Shown one piece after another: positions 55,831 through 64,000 of a stretch of 64,000 nt of DNA (the stretch's first letter is position 1; each line of letters opens with the position of its first letter). The translations under genes and the position numbers were made by a program. Under the pieces are notes generated by a model. The model had not been told where the DNA came from and did not search any database. It saw nothing but the letters and a program-made list of their open reading frames with translations. This stretch comes from Megalopta genalis (taxonomy: Eukaryota; Arthropoda; Insecta; Hymenoptera; Halictidae). The stretch lies in NCBI RefSeq assembly GCF_051020955.1, contig NW_027476377.1, positions 124,001 through 188,000 on the forward strand, in the 5' to 3' direction.

Positions 55831-58800
55831 CCTACTACTTCGCATTAATTTGAAGTTAAACCATGTGTTTCCCTTGGATTTGAAGCTAAGTCGTTTGATT
55901 CGCACGCAGTTGAAGCTAAATCATGTTTATCGCAAGTATTTGAAGGTAAATCATTTGTTTCGCATGAATTTGATGCTAAGACTTCTCCTTCGCATTGATT
56001 TGAAGTTAAATCATGTGTTTCTCTTGAATTTGAAGCTAACTCGTTTGATTCGCATGCAGTTGAAGCTAAATCATTTTGATCACAAGTATCAGAATCCAAA
56101 CTATTTGTTTCGCATTGATTTGAAGCTAAGCCTCCTACTTCGCATTGATTTGAAGTTAAATCATGTGTTTCCCTGGGATTTGAAGCTAACTCGTTCCATT
56201 CGCATGCAGTTGACTCTAAATCGTGTTTATCACAAGTATTTGAAGCTAAACCATTTGTTTCGCATGGATTTGAAGTTAAGCCTTCTACTTCATATTGATT
56301 TGATGCTAAATCATGTGCTTCGCATGGATTTGAAGCTAACTCGTTTGTTTCGCTTGCATTTGAAGCTATTTCATTTAAACCGCAGGTATTTGAAGGAAAT
56401 TCATTTGTTTCACATGGATTTGAAGCTAAGCCTTCTACTTCGCATTGATTTGAAGCTAACTCATGTGCTTCGCATGGATTTGAAGCTAACTCGTTTGTTT
56501 CGCCTGCATTTGAAGCTATTTCATTTAAACCGCAGATATTTGAAGGTAATTCATTTGTTTCGCATTGATTTGAAGCTAAGCCTACTACTTCGCATTGATT
56601 TGAATTTAATTCATGTGTTTCTCTTGAATTTGAAGCGAACTCGTTCGATTCGTATGCAGTTGAAACTAAATCATGTTTATAACAAGTATTTGAAGCTAAA
56701 CCATTTGTTTCGCATTGATTTGAAGCTAAGTCTACTACTTTGCATTGATTTGAAGTTAAATCATGCGTTTCCCTTGAATTTGAAGCTAAGTCGTTTGATT
56801 CGCATGCATTTGAAGCTAAATCATTTTGATCACAAATATCTGAATCCAAACCATTTGTTTCGCACAGATTTGAAGCTAAGTCTCCTACTTCGCATTGATT
56901 TGAAGTTAAATCATGTGTTTCCCTGGGATTTGAAGCTAACTCGTTCCATTCGCATGCAATTGACTCTAAATCGTGTTTATCAGAAGTATTTGAAGTTAAA
57001 CCATTTGTTTCACATGGATTTGAAGCTAAGCCTTCTACTTCGCATTGATTTGAAGCTAACTCATGTGCTTCGCATGGATTTGAAGCTAACTCGTTTGTTT
57101 CGCCTGCATTTGAAGCTATTTCATTTAAACCGCAGATATTTGAAGGTAAATCATTTGTTTCGCATGGATTTGGAGCTAAGCCTCCTACTTCGCATTGATT
57201 TGAAGTTAAATCATGTGTTTTCCTGGGATTTGAAGCTAACTCGTTTGATTCGCATGCAATTGACTCTAAATCGTGTTTATCAGAAGTATTTGAAGTTAAA
57301 CCATTGGTTTCACATGGATTTGAAGCTAAGCCTTCTACTTCGCATTGATTTGAAGCTAACTCGTTTGTTTCGCCTGCATTTGAAGCTATTTCATTTAAAC
57401 CGCAGATTTTTGAAGGTAAATCATTTGTTTCACATGGATTTGAAGCTAAGCCTACTACTTCGCATTGATTTGAAGTTAATTCATGTGTTTCTCTTGAATT
57501 TGAAGCTAAGTCGTTTGATTCGCATGCAGTTGAAGCTAAATCATTTTGATCACAAGTATCTGAACCCAAAACATTTGTTTCGCATTGTTTTGAAGCTAAG
57601 CCTACTACTTCGCATTGATTTGAAATTAAACCATGTGTTTCCCTTGGATTTGAAGCTAAGTCGTTTGATTCGCACGCAGTTGAAGCTAAATCATGTTTAT
57701 CGCAAGTATTTGAAGGTAAATCATTTGTTTCGCATGAATTTGATGCTAAGACTTCTCCTTCGCATTGATTTGAAGTTAAATCATGTGTTTCTCTTGAATT
57801 TGAAGCTAACTCGTTTGATTCGCATGCAGTTGAAGCTAAATCATTTTGATCACAAGTATCAGAATCCAAACTATTTGTTTCGCATTGATTTGAAGCTAAG
57901 CCTCCTACTTCGCATTGATTTGAAGTTAAATCATGTGTTTCCCTGGGATTTGAAGCTAACTCGTTCCATTCGCATGCAGTTGACTCTAAATCGTGTTTAT
58001 CACAAGTATTTGAAGCTAAACCATTTGTTTCGCATGGATTTGAAGTTAAGCCTTCTACTTCATATTGATTTGATGCTAAATCATGTGCTTCGCATGGATT
58101 TGAAGCTAACTCGTTTGTTTCGCTTGCATTTGAAGCTATTTCATTTAAACCGCAGGTATTTGAAGGAAATTCATTTGTTTCACATGGATTTGAAGCTAAG
58201 CCTTCTACTTCGCATTGATTTGAAGCTAACTCATGTGCTTCGCATGGATTTGAAGCTAACTCGTTTGTTTCGCCTGCATTTGAAGCTATTTCATTTAAAC
58301 CGCAGATATTTGAAGGTAATTCATTTGTTTCGCATTGATTTGAAGCTAAGCCTACTACTTCGCATTGATTTGAATTTAATTCATGTGTTTCTCTTGAATT
58401 TGAAGCGAACTCGTTCGATTCGTATGCAGTTGAAACTAAATCATGTTTATAACAAGTATTTGAAGCTAAACCATTTGTTTCGCATTGATTTGAAGCTAAG
58501 TCTACTACTTTGCATTGATTTGAAGTTAAATCATGTGTTTCCTTTGAATTTGAAGCTAAGTCGTTTGATTCGCATGCATTTGAAGCTAAATCATTTTGAT
58601 CACAAATATCTGAATCCAAACCATTTGTTTCGCACAGATTTGAAGCTAAGTCTCCTACTTCGCATTGATTTGAAGTTAAATCATGTGTTTCCCTGGGATT
58701 TGAAGCTAACTCGTTCCATTCGCATGCAATTGACTCTAAATCGTGTTTATCAGAAGTATTTGAAGTTAAACCATTTGTTTCACATGGATTTGAAGCTAAG

Positions 58801-59400
58801 CCTTCTACATCGCATTGATTTGAAGCTAACTCATGTGCTTCGCATGGATTTGAAGCTAACTCGTTTGTTTCGCCTGCATTTGAAGCTATTTCATTTAAAC
58901 CGCAGATATTTGAAGGTAAATCATTTGTTTCGCATGGATTTGGAGCTAAGCCTCCTACTTCGCATTGATTTGAAGTTAAATCATGTGTTTTCCTGGGATT
59001 TGAAGCTAACTCGTTTGATTCGCATGCAATTGACTCTAAATCGTGTTTATCAGAAGTATTTGAAGTTAAACCATTGGTTTCACATGGATTTGAAGCTAAG
59101 CCTTCTACTTCGCATTGATTTGAAGCTAACTCGTTTGTTTCGCCTGCATTTGAAGCTATTTCATTTAAACCGCAGATTTTTGAAGGTAAATCATTTGTTT
59201 CACATGGATTTGAAGCTAAGCCTACTACTTCGCATTGATTTGAAGTTAATTCATGTGTTTCTCTTGAATTTGAAGCTAAGTCGTTTGATTCGCATGCAGT
59301 TGAAGCTAAATCATTTTGATCACAAGTATCTGAACCCAAAACATTTGTTTCGCATTGTTTTGAAGCTAAGCCTACTACTTCGCATTGATTTGAAATTAAA
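55831..59400. repeat. Two tandem copies of a 1,770-bp unit
   Basis: Copies at about 55,831-57,600 and 57,601-59,370 share TTTGGAGCTAAGCC (57,169 and 58,939), GTGTTTTCCTGGG and CACAAATATCTG. By eye I found three differences inside: 56,765/58,535, 56,773/58,543 and 57,039/58,809. 1,770 is 59 monomers, not a multiple of 150, because each copy contains one composite unit with only four monomers (T1 skipped near 57,350 and 59,120). Confidence 0.87.
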
Positions 59401-59729
59401 CCATGTGTTTCCCTTGGATTTGAAGCTAATTCGTTTGATTCGCACGCAGTTGAAGCTAAATCATGTTTATCGCAAGTATTTGAAGGTAAATCATTTGTTT
59501 CGCATGAATTTGATGCTAAGACTTCTCCTTCGCATTGATTTGAAGTTAAATCATGTGTTTCTCTTGAATTTGAAGCTAACTCGTTTGATTCGCATGCAGT
59601 TGAAGCTAAATCATTTTGATCACAAGAATCTGAATCCAAACTATTTGTTTCGCATTGATTTGAACCTACGCCTCCTACTTCGCATTGATTTGAAGTTAAA
59701 TCATGTGTTTCCCTGGGATTTGAAGCCAA
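55845..59729 (-). other. Minus-strand open frame, 1,294 codons, probably non-coding
   Basis: This is the S-N-x-C-E decapeptide register covering the 1,770-bp tandem duplication. It is bounded downstream by the TAA created by CGCATTAATTTG at 55,845. The frame lies opposite the 1,716-codon plus-strand frame. It has no features other than the repeat. Confidence 0.12.
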
Positions 59730-61199
59730 CTCGTTCCATTCGCATGCAATTGACTCTAAATCGTGTTTATCAGAAGTATTTGAAGCTAAACCACTTCTTT
59801 CACATGGATTTGAAGCTAAGCCTTCTACTTTGCATTGATTGGAAGCTAAATCATGTGTTTTGCATGAATTTGAAGCTAACTCGTTTGTTTCGCCTGCATT
59901 TGAAGCTATTTCATATATACCGAAAGTATTTGAAGCTAAATCATTCGTTTTGCATGGATTTGAAGCTAAGTCTTCTACTTCGCTTTGATATGAAGCTAAA
60001 TCATTTGTTTCGCCCGGATGTGAATCTAACTCGTTTGTTTTGTCTGCATTTGTAGCTGTTTCAATTATGTCGCAAGTATTTGAAGCTAAACCATTTGTAT
60101 CGCATGAATTTGAAGCTAAACCTTGTGTTTCGCAAGAATTTGAAGCTAAATCATGTGTTTGGCATGGATGTGAATCTAACTCGTTTGTTTCGCCTGCATT
60201 TGAAGCTGTATCACTTATACTCGCAAGTATTTGAACCTAAATCTTTCGTCCCTCATGGATTTGAAGATAAGCCTTCTACTTTACATTGATTTGAAGCTAA
60301 ATCATGTGTTTCGCTTGAATTTGAAGCTATATCATGCGTTTCGGATGGATTTGAATCTAACTCGATTGTGTTGTCTGCATTTGAAGCTGTTTCAATAATA
60401 TCGCAAGTATTCGAAGCTAAATCAGTTGTGTCGCATTGATTTGAAGTTAAGCCTTCTACTCCGCATTGATTTGAAGTTAAATCATGTGTTTCGCTTGGAT
60501 TTGAAGCTAACTCGTTTGTTTCGCCTGCATACGAATCTATATCAATTGTATCGCAAGGACTTGAAAAATATCATTTGTTTCGCATGGATTTGAAGCTAAG
60601 TCTTCTACTTCGCATTGAGTTGAAGCTAAGTCATTTGTATCGCATGGATTTTGAAATTAACTCGTTTTGTTTCGTCTGCATTTGAAGCTATATCACATAT
60701 ATCCCAAGTATCTGAATCTAAATTATTTGTTTGGCATGGATTTGAATCTAAAACATCTAGTTCGCATTGATTTGAAACTAAATCGTGAGTTTCGCATGGA
60801 TTAGAAGCTATATCATTTATAACGCAAGTATTTGACGCTAAATCATTTGTTTCGCATGGATTTGAAGCTAACTCGTTTGTTTCGCCAGCATTTTCAGCTA
60901 TATCATTTATATCGCAACTATTTGAAGCTAACCCATCTGTTTCGCATGGTTTTGAAGCTAAGCCTTCTACTTCGCATTGATTTGAAGCTAAATCCTGTGT
61001 TTCGCATGGATTTGAAGCTAATTCGTTTGTTTTGCCTGCATTTGAAGCTATTTCATTTATATCGCAAGTATTTGAAGGTAGCTCATATATTTCGCATAGA
61101 TTTGAATCTAAGCCTTCAATTTCGCATTGATTTGCAGCAAAATTATGTGTTTCCCTTGGTTTTGAAGCTAGCTCGTTTGTTTCCTATGCAGTTGAAGCT

Positions 61200-62020
61200 A
61201 AATCATGTTTATCACAAGTATCCAGAGCTAAGCCATTTGTTTCGTAAGAATATGAAGCTAAACCATGTGTTTCGCATGATTTTGAAGCTAACTCGTTTGT
61301 TTCGCATGCATTTGGAGCAGTATCCCTTATATTCGCAAGTATTTGGAGATAAATCATTCTTGTCGCATGGATTTGAAGCTAACACCCTATACTTCGCACT
61401 GATTAGAAGCTAAATCATCTGTTTCGCTTGGATTTGAAACTGTCATGTTTTCATCACATACTGTTGAAACGAAATCATGTATATCACAAGTATCTGAAGC
61501 TAAGCCATTTGTTTCGTAAGAATATGAAGCTAAACCATGTGTTTCGCATGAATTTGAAGCTAACTCGTTTGTTTCGCATGCATTTGAAGCAATATCCCTT
61601 ATCTTCGCAAGTATTTGAAGATAAATCATACGTTTCGCATGGATTTGAAGCCAAGCCTTCTACTTCGTATTGATTTGATCCTAGATCATGTGTTTCGCTT
61701 GGATTTGAAGCTAACTCGTTTGTTTCGCATGCATGTGAAGCTATATCACTTATATCACAAGTATCTGAAGCTAACCCATTTGTTTAGCAAGAATATGAAG
61801 CTATACCACATGTTTCGCAAGAATTTGAATCTAAATCATGTGTTTCACATGGATGTGAAGCTAACTCGTTTGTTTCGCCTGCATTTGAAGCTATATCATT
61901 TATATCGCACGTATTTGAAGCTAAATGATTCGTGTCGCATGGATTTGAAGCTCATCCTTCTACATCGCATTGATTTGAAGCTAAATCTTGTGTATCGCAT
62001 GGATTTGAAGCTAACTCGTT
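61200..62020. repeat. Old approximately 270-bp periodicity in the margin
   Basis: A nine-monomer block recurs with spacing of about 271-272 bp. It is recognised by CCATTTGTTTCGTAAGAA near 61,233 and 61,505, and by the related CCATTTGTTTAGCAAGAA near 61,776. Each is followed by ATATGAAGCTA. Copies differ by many substitutions and single-base indels, so the duplication is old. Confidence 0.75.
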
Positions 62021-62940
62021 CGTTTCGTCCGCCTTTGTATCTATTTCACATATATCGCAAGTATTTGAAGCTAAATGATTTGTTTCGTATGGATTTGAAG
62101 CTAAACCTTCTGCATTGCATCGATTTGTAGCTAAATCATGTCTTTCGCTTGTACTTGAAGCTAACTCGTTTGTTTCGTCTGTATTTGAAGCTATATCAAT
62201 TTTATCGCAAGTATCTGAAGCTAAATCATTTTTTTCGCATGGATTTGAAGCTAAACCATCTACATAGCAATGATTTGAAGATTAATCATGTGTTTCGCTT
62301 GGAATTGAATCTAACTAGTTTGTTTCGCCTGCATTTGAAGCTAAATCTTGTCTTTCGCATGGATTTGAAGCGAACTCGTTAGTTTCGCCTGCATTTGAAG
62401 CTATATGACTAATATCGCAAGTATCTGAATCTAAATCATTTGTTTCGCGTGGATTTGAAACTAAACATTCTACATCGCATTGATTTGATGCTAAACCATC
62501 TACATCGCGTTCAATTAAAGCTGAATCGTGTCTTTCACTTGGATTTGATGCTGACTCGTTTGTTTCGTCTGCATTTGAAGCTATATCACTTATATCGCAA
62601 GTATTTGAAGCTCAGTCATTTGTTTCGCATTGATTTGAAGCAATGCCTTCTACTTCGCATTGATTTGAAGCTAAAACATGCGTTTCGCTTGGATTTGAAG
62701 CTAAGTCGTTTGTTTCGCATGCATTTGAAGCTAAATCATGTAAATCACAAGTATTTGAAGCTAAACCATTTGATTCGCATGGATTTGAAGCTAAGCATTC
62801 TACTTCGCATTGATTTGAAGCTAAATCACATGTTTCGCTTGGATTTGAAGCTATCTCGTTTGTTTCGCATACAGTTGAAGCTAAATCATGTATATCGCAA
62901 ATATTTGAAGCTAAACCATTTGTTTCGCATGGATTTGTAG

Positions 62941-63420
62941 CTGCGCCATCTACTTCGCATTGATTTGATGCTGAATCATGTGTTTCGTTTGGATTTGAGG
63001 CTAACACTTTTGTTTCGCATGCAGTTGAAACTAAATCATGTACATCATAAGTATCCTAAGCTAAACAATTTTTTTAGTATGTATTCGGAGCTAAATCTTT
63101 TGATTCGCCTGCATTTGAAGCTATATTACTTATATCGCAATTATTCGAAGCTAAATCATTGGTGTCGAATGGATTTGAAGCTACGCCTTCAACTTCGCAT
63201 TGATTTGATGCTGAATCATTTGTTTCGCTTGGTTTTGAGGCTAACACTTTTGTTTCGCATGCAGTTGAAACTAAATCATGTATATCATAAGTATCCTAAG
63301 CTAAACAATTTTTTTTAGCATGTATTCGGAGCTAACTATTTTAATTCGCCGGCATTTGAAGCTATATTACTTATATCGCAAGTATTCGAAGCTAAATTAT
63401 TAGTGTCGCATGGATACGAA
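62941..63420. repeat. Old 240-bp tandem duplication in the margin
   Basis: Eight monomers are repeated at 240-bp spacing. GATGCTGAATCAT occurs near 62,967 and 63,207. GGCTAACACTTTTG occurs at 62,999 and 63,239. AAGTATCCTAAGC occurs near 63,049 and 63,289. GTATTCGGAGCTAA follows in both. Copies differ by about one substitution per monomer and one extra T near 63,312. Confidence 0.8.
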
Positions 63421-64000
63421 GCTAAGCCTTCTACTTCGCATTGATTTGAAGCTAAATCATGTGTTTCGCATGGATCTGAAACTATCACGTTTGTTTCGCA
63501 TGCAGTTGAAGCTAAATCATGTTTAACACAAGTATCGGAATCTAAACCATTTGTTTCGCAAGAATATGAATCTAAACCATGTGTTTCGCATGAATTTAAG
63601 GCTAGATCATGTGTTTCGCATGGATTTGAAGCTATCTCGTATGTTTCGCCCGCATTTGAAGCTATATCATTTATATCGCATGTATTTGAAGCTAAATCAA
63701 TTGTGTCGCACGGATTTGAAGCTAAGATTCTACTTCGCATTGATTTGAAGCTATATCATGTGTGTTCGCATGGATTTTGAACCTAACTCGTTTGTTTCGC
63801 CTGCATTTGAAGCTAAATCATGTCTTTCGCATGGATTTGAAGCGAACTCGTTAGTTTCGCGTGCATTTGAAGCGATATCATTTATATCGCAAGTATCTGA
63901 AGCTAAACCAATAGAATCGAATGGATTTGAAGCTAAGCCTTCTACTTCGCATGGATTTGGAGCTAAATCATGTGTTTCGAATGGATTTGAATCTAACTCG

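Larger units (their letters stand above)
1..59820. repeat. Homogenised core of the array (nested higher-order repeats)
   Basis: Within this stretch the 150-bp modules are near-copies of a limited set of variants, and insertions or deletions other than whole monomers are rare. The only ones I found are the extra base at each of the 20 junctions, one missing G near 13,411 and one extra base near 52,530. Module variants recur in a conserved order. Shared rare substitutions tie distant blocks together and show successive rounds of amplification. The right end at about 59,820 is placed where monomers start to differ from all core variants (for example GGAAGCTAA at about 59,840 and ATATATACCGAAAG at about 59,914). 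Confidence 0.9.
44164..59820. repeat. Junction-free core segment, about 15.7 kb
   Basis: After the last junction at 44,164 the same module variants continue without any further 31-bp junction. Third-tier organisation is different here: tandem units of 1,950 bp and then 1,770 bp, instead of junction-bounded units. Because the junction frameshift is absent, this stretch contains the longest open frames of the window on both strands. Confidence 0.88.
54905..60055 (+). other. Plus-strand open frame, 1,716 codons, probably non-coding
   Basis: This is the same L-K-L decapeptide register as the longest frame. It begins only because a point change creates a TAG near 54,860 upstream. It runs out of the core into the diverged margin, where it ends at 60,055. 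It shows no terminal non-repeat domain. Confidence 0.1.
1..64000. repeat. Giant 30-bp satellite array with 150-bp composite unit
   Basis: The entire window is built of head-to-tail 30-bp monomers in one orientation. Positions 1-11 of the monomer are almost always TTTGAAGCTAA (common variants GTTGAAGCTAA, TTTGAAGTTAA), and positions 21-25 are usually TTCGC. Five types alternate in order. T1 has ATCATGTGT at 12-20. T2 has CTCGTTTGT with a CTGCA tail. T3 has TTCATTTAT or TTCATTTAA with an A(A/G)GTA tail. T4 has (A/T)(C/T)CATTTGT with an ATGGA tail. T5 has GCCTTCTAC or GCCTACTAC with an ATTGA tail. T1-T5 together give a 150-bp composite unit. There are no spacers between monomers and no unrelated insertions anywhere. 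The array continues past both window edges. Its function is unknown; a structural satellite is the most economical reading. Confidence 0.97.
59821..64000. repeat. Diverged margin of the array
   Basis: The same 30-bp family continues, but neighbouring copies differ at many sites and carry single-base indels. Examples are TATACTCGCAAG near 60,210, GGATTTTGAAATTAA near 60,650, CGTTTTGTTTCG near 60,675, TATATTCGCAAG near 61,330, TATCTTCGCAAG near 61,600, a long T run near 63,312 and GCTAAGATTCTAC near 63,722. The T1-T5 order is still readable in places (for example 62,791-62,940). Extra monomer types containing AAGAATATGAA or CGCAAGAATTTGAA occur that are not seen in the core. No open frame on either strand survives for more than about 190 codons. 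No gene or foreign element is visible. Confidence 0.88.

Noticed and set aside
796..59729. A series of real genes, one per kilobase unit, on either strand
   Set aside because: Frames are open on both strands at once, starts are GTG or TTG inside the repeat, every junction breaks the frame, and no promoter, signal peptide, non-repeat domain or terminator is seen.
60040..60234. Small plus-strand open frame in the margin (64 codons)
   Set aside because: It is the third repeat frame, open only because T5 copies there happen to lack TGA. Neighbouring indels end it at once.
1..64000. CRISPR array (30-bp repeats)
   Set aside because: The repeats are directly adjacent with no unique spacers, all parts of the unit recur, and no cas-like genes are present.
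1..64000. Coding in the third plus-strand frame (F-E-A-K repeat) with TGA read as sense
   Set aside because: Besides TGA in each T5 monomer, variants with TTTATAACAAG place TAA in this frame many times, and the margin has frameshifts.
1..64000. Telomeric repeat
   Set aside because: No short G-rich telomere-like unit occurs anywhere; the monomer is 30 bp and mixed in composition.
1..64000. Transposon, LTR element or viral insertion within the array
   Set aside because: The 30-bp register is never interrupted by unrelated sequence. Breaks are limited to whole monomers and single bases.
1..64000. tRNA, rRNA or other RNA gene
   Set aside because: No stretch departs from the monomer family, so no room for such a gene was found.

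Overview
The whole 64 kb window is one uninterrupted satellite/minisatellite array. I see no single-copy DNA, no recognisable gene, no RNA gene and no transposon. The basic unit is a 30-bp monomer on the + strand. It has a nearly invariant left box (TTTGAAGCTAA, positions 1-11), a variable stretch (12-20), a TTCGC box (21-25) and a variable tail (26-30). Five monomer types follow each other in fixed order (T1-T5) to make a 150-bp composite unit. In the core these 150-bp modules occur in many recognisable variants, which are strung in a repeated order to make third-tier units of mostly 1.65-3.6 kb. Those units are themselves duplicated in blocks of about 3.0, 5.85/6.75 and 10.5 kb. By length the window holds about 2,130 monomers, or about 425 composite units.

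Layout. Positions 1-44,163 contain third-tier units separated by 20 copies of a distinctive junction: a 31-bp monomer followed by a monomer carrying TTTTAATCG. Positions 44,164 to about 59,820 are still homogeneous but lack the junction. This stretch contains three tandem copies of a 1,950-bp unit (about 48.4-54.3 kb) and two tandem copies of a 1,770-bp unit (about 55.83-59.4 kb). From about 59,820 to 64,000 the monomers become abruptly more diverged, with many point changes and single-base indels and with local periods of about 240 and 270 bp. This looks like an older, less homogenised margin. The array runs off both ends of the window, so its true size and flanks are unknown.

Reading frames. 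The monomer is 30 bp (10 codons) and its variants rarely make stops in certain frames, so very long open frames exist on both strands (up to 2,794 codons on + and 1,567 codons on -). I do not regard them as supported genes. Opposite strands are open over the same DNA, no start region or flanking signals are visible, the frames break at each 31-bp junction, and the diverged margin shows frame-breaking indels. If one were translated, the - strand would give a 10-residue repeat of the form S-N-x-C-E-x-x-x-L-A, and the + strand a basic amphipathic repeat starting L-K-L.

Organism. Array size, hierarchical structure and lack of dense genes point to a eukaryotic genome, probably a long-read assembly of heterochromatin or a centromere-like, subtelomeric or intergenic satellite. 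GC is about 38% judged from the monomers. I cannot assign a species or clade from the sequence.
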